7,105 nucleotides of DNA, from assembly GCF_030159975.1 (NCBI RefSeq), contig NZ_BSNL01000015.1, forward strand, positions 1-7,105, read 5' to 3'. Source of the stretch: Sulfitobacter pacificus (GTDB lineage: Bacteria; Pseudomonadota; Alphaproteobacteria; Rhodobacterales; Rhodobacteraceae). Positions within the stretch are counted from its first letter, which is position 1. Every line of letters begins with the position of its first letter. Position numbers and translations under genes: made by a program. The notes under the pieces were generated by a model, which worked only from the letters and a program-made list of their open reading frames with translations, ran no database searches and was not told where the DNA came from. Positions 1 to 5,837 of the stretch are shown here, piece by piece.

Positions 1-3
1 ATG

Positions 4-36
4 TCCGATAATGAAACTATAATCCGGGAATGAAAC
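4..36 (+). repeat. Near-identical 14-bp direct repeats around a TATAAT
   Basis: TCCGATAATGAAAC (4-17) and TCCGGGAATGAAAC (23-36) match at 12 of 14 positions and are separated by the five bases TATAA. The arrangement could be an operator around the promoter of the recombinase gene or part of a recombination site that continues left of the window. The sequence alone does not decide between these. Confidence 0.4.
18..23 (+). promoter_or_regulatory. Candidate -10 element upstream of the recombinase
   Basis: A perfect TATAAT lies 55 bases before the recombinase ATG. The matching -35 would fall at or beyond the left edge of the window, so only half of the promoter can be inspected. Transcription would begin near position 30, giving a leader of about 50 bases. 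The hexamer lies between two direct repeats, which would suit a repressed promoter. Confidence 0.3.
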
Positions 37-78
37 AAGAACATGAACACAATAATATCAATACGTTAGTGTCCACTC

Positions 79-1191
79 ATGGAACAAGAACGACAGTCAG
101 AAAACCACCAGAAATCACCCTCAAAGCCATCAAGAGCACAGTCCGTCAACAAGAACCGCAAGGGCCATGCCGCCTCGGCTGAGGCCATCAGTGTTCCGAA
201 CCTTGTCGCTGGGTCTGGCTCTCTCGACCGGCTTGTAGACACGGCACGCAACTATGCGCGTCAAGCAACGGCCGAGAACACCAATAAGGCCTACAAAAAA
301 GATTGGACGCATTTTGCCAGCTGGTGCCGTAGGCGTGGTGCAGATCCCTTGCCCCCGTCGCCGGAACTGATCGGTCTTTACATTGCGAATTGTGCGGCGC
401 CCGACACCAAGGCCCCTACCCTTTCGGTATCGACGATCGAGCGCAGATTGTCCGGTCTTGCCTGGCACTACCAACAACGTGGCTTTACGCTTGATCGCAA
501 GGACCGCCATATCGCCACTGTGCTTGCCGGCATTCGGCGCAAACATGCGCGACCTCCAGTTCAGAAAGAAGCCGTGCTTGCCGAGGATATCCGCGCCATG
601 GTCGCCACCCTGCCCTTCGACCTTCGCGGGCTTAGAGTTAGCGCAATCTTGCTGATTGGTTATGCTGGCGGATTGCGTCGATCCGAAATTGTAAGCCTCG
701 ATCACGGACGCGATGACAGCCCTGATAGTGGTGGCTGGGTTGAGTTTGAGGACGACGGTGCAATCCTGTTCCTGCGCGGCAAAACCGGTTGGCGCGAGGT
801 TGAGATTGGCCGAGGATCCAGCGAACAAACCTGCCCCGTATATGCCCTTGAGCAGTGGTTGCATTTCGCTAAGATCGATTTTGGCCCGGTGTTTGTCCGC
901 ACATCCCGTGATGGCACGAGTGCGCTGAAGGCGCGGCTCAGTGACAAACACGGCGCCCGTTTGATTAAGCAAACCGTCCTAGACGCAGGAATTCGAAGCG
1001 AGCTGCCAGAAAAGGAACGCCTCGCCCTGTTCTCGGGCCACTCTCTGCGTGCCGGTCTCGCGAGTTCCGCCGAAGTCGACGAACGCTACGTCCAAAATCA
1101 ACTGGGCCACGCTTCTGCAGAGATGACACGGCGATATCAGCGGCGAAGGGACCGATTTCGGGTGAATTTGACGAAAGCTGCGGGGCTCTAG
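79..1191 (+). CDS. Tyrosine recombinase / integrase
   Basis: A 370-residue site-specific tyrosine recombinase that would cut and rejoin DNA through a covalent 3'-phosphotyrosyl intermediate. An N-terminal basic tail (about 1-48) precedes a SAM-like core-binding domain (about 50-155, with TNKAYKKDWTHFASWC). The catalytic domain follows (about 165-365). All six active-site residues can be placed: R200 in GYAGGLRRSEI, K235 in RGKTGW, H321 and R324 in GHSLRAG, H344 in LGHASAEM and the nucleophile Y353 in TRRYQRR. The gene therefore looks functional. An in-frame TAG ends 10 bases before the ATG, so 79 is the first possible ATG; no good ribosome site is visible. It is encoded in the same direction as repABC, 645 bases upstream. 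Likely roles are plasmid multimer resolution, or integration/excision of the replicon; XerC/D-like proteins and phage-type integrases share this fold, and the target site is not evident. Confidence 0.88.
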   Translation: MEQERQSENHQKSPSKPSRAQSVNKNRKGHAASAEAISVPNLVAGSGSLDRLVDTARNYARQATAENTNKAYKKDWTHFASWCRRRGADPLPPSPELIGLYIANCAAPDTKAPTLSVSTIERRLSGLAWHYQQRGFTLDRKDRHIATVLAGIRRKHARPPVQKEAVLAEDIRAMVATLPFDLRGLRVSAILLIGYAGGLRRSEIVSLDHGRDDSPDSGGWVEFEDDGAILFLRGKTGWREVEIGRGSSEQTCPVYALEQWLHFAKIDFGPVFVRTSRDGTSALKARLSDKHGARLIKQTVLDAGIRSELPEKERLALFSGHSLRAGLASSAEVDERYVQNQLGHASAEMTRRYQRRRDRFRVNLTKAAGL

Positions 1192-1196
1192 CTTTA

Positions 1197-1232
1197 GCCT
1201 GCCGGACACTTCTCAGCGGCAAGCAGCTTTTT
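1197..1232 (+). terminator. Weak intrinsic terminator after the recombinase
   Basis: Arms GCCTGCCG (1197-1204) and CGGCAAGC (1217-1224) pair at seven of eight positions around a 12-base loop. They are followed, after three bases, by TTTTT (1228-1232). The hairpin begins six bases after the recombinase stop, which is the right place. The large loop and the gap before the T run make it only moderately convincing. Confidence 0.4.
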
Positions 1233-1400
1233 CATCTGGCTTTGCTGGGCTATCTCCCGACTTCACGCACGGCTCGGACCCCCTGCCCCACTCTGAGAAA
1301 CAATACCAACAACTGTGCCGCACCCCCCAGGCTGAGCAGTAAGCTTTGAGCAAAAGTAATGTTCGGAAGGTACGTCGAGTTCATCTCGCGGCAGACCAAA

Positions 1401-1441
1401 AGTCTTACTTTCCCGCATGTAAGGTGCACGAAAGTAAGACT
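1401..1441. repeat. Perfect 12-bp inverted repeat
   Basis: AGTCTTACTTTC (1401-1412) and GAAAGTAAGACT (1430-1441) are exact reverse complements separated by 17 bases. A further GCA/TGC pair (1415-1417 and 1425-1427) lies inside the spacer, so the whole could also fold as a hairpin. No T run follows, which argues against a terminator. It may be a protein-binding site, a recombination site for the nearby tyrosine recombinase, or an element end. The 17-base spacer is longer than the 6-8 bases usual for a recombinase core site. Confidence 0.75.
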
Positions 1442-1491
1442 GCGATCTCTATTGGGAGCGCCCTCGAAACCCACTAAACGTCGTCTGAGGA

Positions 1492-1508
1492 GCCGCCGCT
1501 TGGCTTTT
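1492..1508 (+). terminator. Possible short terminator-like hairpin
   Basis: AGCC and GGCT flank a seven-base GCCGCTT loop and are followed by a run of T up to about 1510. The stem is only four Watson-Crick pairs, extendable with G-U pairs. It could insulate the repA promoter from upstream transcription, but it is weak and may be fortuitous. Confidence 0.2.
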
Positions 1509-1724
1509 TTCCGCGACAACGGCTTTCCACAGCTTCTTTAATTCAACCGATTCGAGACCTAGACGTGATTGCTATCAATTGTGATCATGTGGCTATATCG
1601 TACAACATCTTGCGGCAACTCACGGAAACTTTGATAAAAGTCTTTTTTTACAATGGGTTAATAGGAAATTTTCGGCATCCATAGCTGAATACAAGCGCAC
1701 CCCATCACTGAAAAGGCCAAAAAA

Positions 1725-1753
1725 TTGTTGCCTGGGGATAAGTTGCGTGTCAT
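1725..1753 (+). promoter_or_regulatory. Candidate repA promoter
   Basis: TTGTTG (1725-1730) and TGTCAT (1748-1753) are separated by exactly 17 bases. The second hexamer matches four of six positions of the -10 consensus. Transcription would start near 1760, about 75 bases before the repA ATG. This is the best-spaced pair I found by eye in the region. Alphaproteobacterial promoters are degenerate, so the assignment is tentative. Confidence 0.25.
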
Positions 1754-1836
1754 GAGTTCAATTGTCGCAAGCTGCCGTAAATCACGCTGTTTAGCGACGA
1801 AACACAGATGACCCACTAAGAGGTCGTGAGGGCAGC

Positions 1837-3039
1837 ATGAATTCAGACGGAAATATCGCGCAAACCAGTTCTATCGCAGCATCTATTGCGTCGAACGCTG
1901 CCCGCCTGTCGGAAGCGCTTAACAACCATATGCGCAATAGCTTCCAGCCCGATAGTAGAAAAGCGCTACGTAAGTTTCATCCTGCGGAAGTATCAGAGCT
2001 CACCGGCATCAGCATGTCGAACCTTCGAACGCGGCATCAGGAAGGTGATTTCCCTGATGTAGAGACGGATTCCAGAGGTCGCAGGCTCTATACCGCCCAA
2101 GAGATTGACCAAATCCGCCATGTGATGGCAAAGACCGGTCGGAATGGCGAAACATACCTTCCCGGACGGCGCGAGAACGATGCCCTTCAGGTTATTTCTA
2201 TAGTGAACTTCAAAGGCGGATCCAGCAAGACAACCAGCGCCATCCACTTGGCTCAACGCTATGCGTTGCGAGGCTATCGGGTACTTGCGATCGACATGGA
2301 CCCACAGGCGAGCTTGACCACGATGTTTGGGTACCGTCCTGAGATCGAGTTTGCTGAGAGCGGCACCGTTTATGACGCACTAAAATACGAAGACCCTGTG
2401 CCGCTGAGCCAAGTCATCCGAAAGACATATTTTCACAACCTTGACCTCGCTCCGGCAGGTCTCTTGCTATCCGAGTACGAGACCGAAACAGCGTATGCGC
2501 TTCAGCACAAGATCGACCCGCCATTCACACAACGCCTTGCGATCGCTCTCGACGAGGTCGAAGCAGACTACGATCTCGTCATCATCGATTGCCCGCCTCA
2601 ACTTGGCTTCACAACAATGACAGCTTTGTTGGCGTCTACCGGCCTTCTAATCACGGTTGTTCCCAGCATGTTGGATGTTGCATCAATGGCGCAATTCCTT
2701 GAAATGGCTGGAGAAACTGTCCAAACTCTCGAGGAGGCGGCAGGGCCCATCGACTGGAATTTCCTTAAGTTCTTGATCGCTCGATATGAACCAACCGACG
2801 TACCACAGTCACAAATGGCGGGTTTCTTGAGGTCTATTCTCTTGGATCAAGTGTTGACCACCCCGATGCTCAAATCCACAGCGATCTCAGACGCTGGGAT
2901 GACGCAGCAAACCATCTATGAGCTTGATCCCTCGCAAGTCGTAAAGAAGACACTAACACGCATATTAGAGTCTGTTAATGGCGTCGCGGATGAGTTCGAA
3001 AAGACGATCCAGAAAGCTTGGGGAAGGGAAACTGACTAA
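1837..3039 (+). CDS. repA: Plasmid partition protein RepA (ParA-type ATPase)
   Basis: The 400-residue RepA of a repABC operon is a deviant-Walker ParA ATPase. It binds the nucleoid with ATP and moves plasmid copies apart in concert with RepB; in this family it also represses the operon. An N-terminal HTH-like segment (about 47-93, including VSELTGISMSNLRTRHQEG) would bind the operator. The deviant Walker A is KGGSSKTT (126-133), with the signature lysine K126 and K131. The A' motif is DMDPQASL (153-160) and Walker B is VIIDCPP (248-254). Length is normal for the family. GAGGG at 1828-1832 lies four bases before the ATG and supports this start. The stop overlaps the repB start (TAATG), so the two are translationally coupled. 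No defect is seen. Confidence 0.96.
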   Translation: MNSDGNIAQTSSIAASIASNAARLSEALNNHMRNSFQPDSRKALRKFHPAEVSELTGISMSNLRTRHQEGDFPDVETDSRGRRLYTAQEIDQIRHVMAKTGRNGETYLPGRRENDALQVISIVNFKGGSSKTTSAIHLAQRYALRGYRVLAIDMDPQASLTTMFGYRPEIEFAESGTVYDALKYEDPVPLSQVIRKTYFHNLDLAPAGLLLSEYETETAYALQHKIDPPFTQRLAIALDEVEADYDLVIIDCPPQLGFTTMTALLASTGLLITVVPSMLDVASMAQFLEMAGETVQTLEEAAGPIDWNFLKFLIARYEPTDVPQSQMAGFLRSILLDQVLTTPMLKSTAISDAGMTQQTIYELDPSQVVKKTLTRILESVNGVADEFEKTIQKAWGRETD

Positions 3040-4016
3040 TGGCCCGTAGAAACCTGTTTCAGCCCCCTCCCCCTCCCGATGCGGCCAGCACTGCGGCACC
3101 AGCCGGAGAACAAAAGGCACGATTCCCGAATACCGGCGCAATGAGCGGCGTTAAATCCACTTTGAAGGATGTCGCGAGCAACGCGGTAAGAGAAATCTCC
3201 GTTGATGTCATTGAAGAGAACGGCCCCAAGGACCGTCTCTCTTTCACCGATGCTGATGTTGTAACGCTAGCTGAGAGCATTAAGGCACACGGCCAACAAG
3301 TACCGATTATGGTGCGCCCCATCGCGGACAAACCCGGACACTACAAGATCGTTTACGGTCGCCGCAGACTGCGGGCCTTACGATCGCTCGGCATCCCCGC
3401 GAAGGCTCTTGTCAGATCTCTTTCTGACGAAGAGGCCATTCTCGCTCAGGGGCAAGAGAACACCCAGCGTCTGGACCCCAGCTTCATTGAAAAAGCCCTA
3501 TTTGCGACCGAGCTGGCCACAAGTGGCTACGAGCAGGCCATCATTCTGGATGCCCTTGCTGTAGACAAGCCAATGCTATCTCGCATGACCAAAGTTGCAC
3601 GGTCTATTCCAAAGTCAGTCATTGAGCAAATCGGATCCGCTCATGGCATTGGACGGAGGCGTTGGGAAGAGCTGGCAGACCAGTCGCGCAGCGATAGCGT
3701 CGATCTTGAACAGGTCACTGCAACGCTTCAGTTTAATGCGGCCAAGAGCTCCGAAGACCGCTTTGGCATGGTCAGTGACGCCATTACTCAGGCGCTAAAA
3801 TCTAAGGCCACTAACAAACCAGCTGCACCCCCTACCCTCTCCATCAAACTTGGTGATGGGACGGCTTTGGCTGAAGTAAAAGAAACGGCCCGTGCTTTGA
3901 CATTCAAGCTGTCGAAGTCTGATGCCCCAGAATTTGCCCAGTGGATGCGTAACAACGCAGAAGCTGAGCTTACGCGCCTCTATGAGGCGTGGCAGTCAGA
4001 GCAAAAGCCTGACTGA
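3039..4016 (+). CDS. repB: Plasmid partition protein RepB (ParB-type)
   Basis: The 325-residue RepB of a repABC operon is the ParB-like centromere-binding protein. It loads at parS-type palindromes and stimulates the RepA ATPase. A proline-rich N-terminal tail (FQPPPPPDAAS, about 7-17), where the RepA contact is expected, leads into the ParB nuclease-like/CTP-binding fold. Its boxes are GQQVPIMVRP (85-94), YGRRRLRAL (106-114, the equivalent of GERRxRA) and ENTQRLDPS (140-148). A helix-turn-helix for parS follows (about 160-190, ending KPMLSRMTKVARSIP). The C-terminal 60 residues would be the dimerisation domain. The ATG shares one base with the repA stop, and a purine-rich GGGAAGGG-like stretch just upstream serves as ribosome site. 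The probable targets are the palindromes at 4294-4309 and 5343-5364. Confidence 0.95.
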   Translation: MARRNLFQPPPPPDAASTAAPAGEQKARFPNTGAMSGVKSTLKDVASNAVREISVDVIEENGPKDRLSFTDADVVTLAESIKAHGQQVPIMVRPIADKPGHYKIVYGRRRLRALRSLGIPAKALVRSLSDEEAILAQGQENTQRLDPSFIEKALFATELATSGYEQAIILDALAVDKPMLSRMTKVARSIPKSVIEQIGSAHGIGRRRWEELADQSRSDSVDLEQVTATLQFNAAKSSEDRFGMVSDAITQALKSKATNKPAAPPTLSIKLGDGTALAEVKETARALTFKLSKSDAPEFAQWMRNNAEAELTRLYEAWQSEQKPD

Positions 4017-4033
4017 TGTCGACCGAGCAGTAA
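4016..4033 (+). CDS. Possible five-codon minigene overlapping the repB stop
   Basis: The repB stop and an ATG overlap as TGATG, opening a frame MSTEQ that ends at TAA. It would be reached by ribosomes finishing repB. It may be meaningless, or it may help position ribosomes just upstream of the ctRNA target. A strong ribosome-site-like AAAAAGGAG (about 4039-4047) follows it with no start codon close by. Confidence 0.15.
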   Translation: MSTEQ

Positions 4034-4063
4034 AACTTAAAAAAGGAGCACGACCAACAACCC

Positions 4064-4103
4064 AAAAAAGAAAGAGCCCCCCAAGGTTTCCCTAGGAGAG
4101 CCC
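4064..4103 (-). terminator. Intrinsic terminator of the ctRNA
   Basis: Read on the minus strand, 13-base arms (4103-4091 and 4086-4074) pair with one mismatch and several G-U pairs around a GAAA tetraloop (4090-4087), then run into TTTCTTTTTT (4073-4064). A GNRA-type loop and a U-rich tail at exactly this place in a repABC operon are the hallmark of the ctRNA terminator. The same hairpin in the repBC mRNA would be the target of the ctRNA. Confidence 0.75.
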
Positions 4104-4119
4104 AATCTGTTCTTTGCAC
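4064..4119 (-). ncRNA. Counter-transcribed RNA (incA/RepE type) repressing repC
   Basis: repABC plasmids encode a short antisense RNA between repB and repC, on the opposite strand, that limits RepC synthesis and determines incompatibility. Here the minus strand has TTGACT (4152-4147), a 16-base spacer and TAAATC (4130-4125), then a strong intrinsic terminator ending near 4064. A start near 4119 gives a transcript of about 55 bases, close to the roughly 50-60 bases known for such RNAs. The RNA would be almost entirely one stem-loop, as expected. Position and terminator are clear; the promoter and exact 5' end are inferred. Confidence 0.7.
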
Positions 4120-4124
4120 TTTCA

Positions 4125-4152
4125 GATTTACCAGCTTCTCCGCGCCAGTCAA
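4125..4152 (-). promoter_or_regulatory. Candidate ctRNA promoter
   Basis: On the minus strand TTGACT (4152-4147; five of six bases of the -35 consensus) is followed after 16 bases by TAAATC (4130-4125), a poor -10 match. It points towards the terminator hairpin and predicts a transcript of plausible length. An alternative TATAAA on the same strand (near 4251-4256) lacks a recognisable -35 and would give a much longer RNA. Confidence 0.45.
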
Positions 4153-4155
4153 CAA

Positions 4156-4192
4156 CAACCGATTCGGTTGCTGAAGATTTGCGGCCTTTTTT
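4156..4192 (+). terminator. Candidate attenuator in the repC leader
   Basis: Two hairpins compete for the same bases. CAACCG (4156-4161) pairs perfectly with CGGTTG (4165-4170) over a three-base loop. Alternatively GGTTGC (4166-4171) pairs with GCGGCC (4181-4186; two G-U pairs) over nine bases, directly followed by TTTTTT (4187-4192), which is the form of an intrinsic terminator. It lies downstream of the ctRNA target and upstream of repC, where ctRNA-dependent transcription termination is known in this family. The stems are short, so the call rests on placement as much as on stability. Confidence 0.5.
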
Positions 4193-4216
4193 CTGATTTT
4201 CAGAGATATCGGAGCC

Positions 4217-4239
4217 TTTCACATCAGGTTGTCGTGAAA
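4217..4239 (+). promoter_or_regulatory. Ribosome-site hairpin before repC
   Basis: TTTCAC (4217-4222) and GTGAAA (4234-4239) are perfect complements around an 11-base loop carrying the only Shine-Dalgarno-like bases, CAGG (4225-4228). This sits 15 bases from the repC ATG when unfolded; folding would bring it closer. The overlapping GGTTGT (4227-4232) is also the exact complement of ACAACC (4155-4160), so the site could instead be masked. Weak, structured initiation fits tight control of an initiator. Confidence 0.4.
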
Positions 4240-4243
4240 AAAC

Positions 4244-5338
4244 ATGGCATTTATACAAGCAACTGCACCCACTGGGCTGCGGACCAGTGAAATATTGTCC
4301 GCGGACAATTCCATTCCAGAACGCCACATCGTTGTCGCAACGCTCCGAAACGCGGCCCCGCGACTCGGTCTCAGTGCATCAGTAATTTCAACATTGGACG
4401 CGATGCTTTCGTGCCTCGCTCCAAAGCGCAACCACCACACCGTGTTTGCATCAAACTCAACGCTCACGTTCCGGCGCAATGGCATCTCAGACAGAACTAT
4501 CAGACGCCACGCAGCGACACTTCAAGAAATTGGCCTGCTCGTTCGCCGTGACAGCCCCAATCGGAAACGGTTCACAAAACATAACAGCCACGCCGGCCAA
4601 GCCCTTCGCTTTGGCTTTGACCTCTCACCGCTTTTCGATCGTCTGCATGAGATTGCTTCAATGGCGGCTGAGGTCATGAAGGAACGAGAGCAAATTGACT
4701 ATCTGCGTGCCAAAATCCGCGCGGCAGCCAATGCAAGCCTGATCAACAACCCAAACGATGCGATGGCTCTGAACGTCTTTCGTGTCCTCCGTCGGAAATT
4801 GTCCCTTGAAGACTGTGAGAAAATTCTCTCAGCCCTGCCAATCAAAGAAGTTGAAGCAGAGTCACCAGATGATCAAACTTCTAATTTAACGACTACATTG
4901 ACCGCCAGTGACGGTCAAAATGTCCGGCACCATCATAAGTCAAATAAAGAACATATTGATAAAGAGAACGTCTCACAAAAAAAACAAACCAATCCTATGC
5001 CTTCAGATGCTCCAATCACAATACCAGAATTGCTATCGGCCTGTCCGGAAGCAGCCGAGTTTTCGCTGAGAAGAATAGAAGCTGTTCATGATGTCGTCGC
5101 TCACGCACGAACGCTGGCGCCGATGATAGGGATCAGCCCTCAAAGCTACGAGGCAGCTCATGAGCGACTGGGTGCGTTAAGAGCAGCGGCAACTGTTTGG
5201 GCCATCATGCAGTTCCATGGCAAAATCAAAGCAGTTGGTGCGTATTTTAGATCAATAACCACCGGATCAAAGAGCGCAGATTTTAGCCCAGAGAGACTCA
5301 TCCGGCGTTTGGCTTCGGCGCAAAAATATGCGGTTTGA
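4244..5338 (+). CDS. repC: Replication initiator RepC
   Basis: The 364-residue RepC is the replication initiator of repABC plasmids; it acts mainly in cis at an origin inside its own gene. The N-terminal half is a winged-helix DNA-binding domain (about 40-125; LTFRRNGISDRTIRRHAATLQ then EIGLLVRRDSPNRKRF is characteristic). A hydrophilic, poorly conserved linker (about 200-258) is encoded by A+T-rich DNA. A C-terminal domain follows (about 259-364) with the family-typical VGAYFRSITTG (331-341). Length is slightly below the usual 370-440 residues. The first ATG after the leader is used; the ribosome site is weak and structured. Codons 17-22 are formed by a parS-like palindrome and read ILSADN. 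Expression is expected to be limited by the ctRNA. No truncation is seen. Confidence 0.95.
   Translation: MAFIQATAPTGLRTSEILSADNSIPERHIVVATLRNAAPRLGLSASVISTLDAMLSCLAPKRNHHTVFASNSTLTFRRNGISDRTIRRHAATLQEIGLLVRRDSPNRKRFTKHNSHAGQALRFGFDLSPLFDRLHEIASMAAEVMKEREQIDYLRAKIRAAANASLINNPNDAMALNVFRVLRRKLSLEDCEKILSALPIKEVEAESPDDQTSNLTTTLTASDGQNVRHHHKSNKEHIDKENVSQKKQTNPMPSDAPITIPELLSACPEAAEFSLRRIEAVHDVVAHARTLAPMIGISPQSYEAAHERLGALRAAATVWAIMQFHGKIKAVGAYFRSITTGSKSADFSPERLIRRLASAQKYAV
4294..4309. promoter_or_regulatory. parS: parS-like centromere site inside repC
   Basis: ATTGTCCGCGGACAAT is a perfect 16-bp palindrome lying within repC codons 17-22. The identical core recurs just after repC. repABC plasmids carry such palindromes within or beside the operon as RepB binding sites for partition, so these are the probable centromere copies. 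Binding here could also influence transcription into repC. Confidence 0.8.
4860..5000. other. oriV: Candidate origin of replication (oriV) within repC
   Basis: In repABC plasmids studied so far the origin maps to an A+T-rich stretch in the middle of repC. Here the DNA for the RepC linker is visibly A+T-rich and holds a dyad: TTGACCG (4898-4904) and CGGTCAA (4912-4918), perfect 7-bp arms around a seven-base spacer. A+T-rich DNA follows, including AAAAAAAAC at about 4977-4985. The dyad is a good candidate RepC binding site. Boundaries are approximate. Confidence 0.5.
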
Positions 5339-5342
5339 TTTC

Positions 5343-5364
5343 AAAATTGTCCGCGGACAATTTT
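5343..5364. promoter_or_regulatory. parS: parS-like centromere site downstream of repC
   Basis: A perfect 22-bp palindrome starts four bases after the repC stop. Its 16-bp core (5346-5361) is identical to the site inside repC; this copy extends the symmetry by AAA/TTT on each side. It is presumably a RepB binding site, and the longer symmetry may make it the stronger of the two. Confidence 0.82.
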
Positions 5365-5366
5365 CT

Positions 5367-5387
5367 AAGCCGCATCGTCGGCTTTAA
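5367..5387 (+). terminator. Possible repABC operon terminator
   Basis: AAGCCG (5367-5372) and CGGCTT (5379-5384) form a perfect six-pair stem with a six-base loop, followed by TAAT. The site is right for ending the operon, 28 bases after repC, but the T tract is poor. Confidence 0.35.
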
Positions 5388-5619
5388 TGAACGGCCGCTC
5401 ACACAAAGATAACATGAGGTGCCAAGTCTTACGGTCGATAGCTGCACAGATTTTATTGCGCTCAGAAGAGATGGGGCAGGACCCACTGGTCTATATACAA
5501 TCTACCACGAAACTTTGCCGACACATTACGCGCACCATTTAGGCCCATTGTCTACCTCAGTCGCCATTGAGCCTAATTCAACACTCTAGGATGGTAGCCA
5601 AAACGCACCTTTTAATTAA

Positions 5620-5641
5620 AACATATAATTATCAATATGTT
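5620..5641. repeat. A+T-rich inverted repeat
   Basis: AACATAT (5620-5626) and ATATGTT (5635-5641) are exact reverse complements separated by eight bases, and they abut the palindrome TTTAATTAAA (5611-5620). The pair could be a regulator or bending-protein site; inverted repeats arise easily in A+T-rich DNA, so significance is uncertain. Confidence 0.4.
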
Positions 5642-5837
5642 AGTTGAAAAATGCGTACTATTTCTCACAACAGTTCCCTGAAAAACAGTTCGTTCGTGTT
5701 TTGAGTTGTTTTGCAGTCCGCCATTACAGATGCAGCCTAGTGTTATCCTAAAGTGAAAGTTTCCTTCTTGTTTTGGGACTGTCTGATGGAACGCTTGTGG
5801 GGTTTCCCTGATCGGTCCGGGTCGGTTTCCGGCCTGT

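Larger units (their letters stand above)
1192..1836. other. 645-base intergenic region, recombinase to repA
   Basis: No convincing gene is present. The longest open frames (89 codons on the minus strand, 1250-1519; 60 codons on the plus strand, 1359-1541) are arginine-rich or of unconvincing composition and lack start signals. The left part holds a terminator-like hairpin and a perfect 12-bp inverted repeat. The right part from about 1550 becomes A+T-rich, including the T run at 1643-1649, and should contain the repA promoter and the RepA/RepB-responsive operator. In repABC plasmids this upstream segment is where autoregulation acts. Confidence 0.6.

Noticed and set aside
130..972. 280-codon open frame on the minus strand
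   Set aside because: It lies wholly antisense to the recombinase, whose catalytic residues all fall in the plus-strand frame; the minus-strand product shows no recognisable domain.
1504..1516. CCGCGACAA resembling a third parS-like palindrome
   Set aside because: The symmetry is broken and only part of the core matches, so it is not counted as a site.
1250..1519. 89-codon minus-strand frame between the recombinase and repA
   Set aside because: Composition is arginine-rich, it spans the 12-bp inverted repeat, and there is no recognisable family or clear ribosome site.
1733..1741. TGGGGATAA resembling a reverse DnaA box
   Set aside because: It has one mismatch, is isolated, and the origin of repABC plasmids lies inside repC, so an origin here is not supported.
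4037..4327. 96-codon minus-strand frame across the repC leader
   Set aside because: It overlaps the ctRNA, its terminator and the start of repC; composition is explained by these features.
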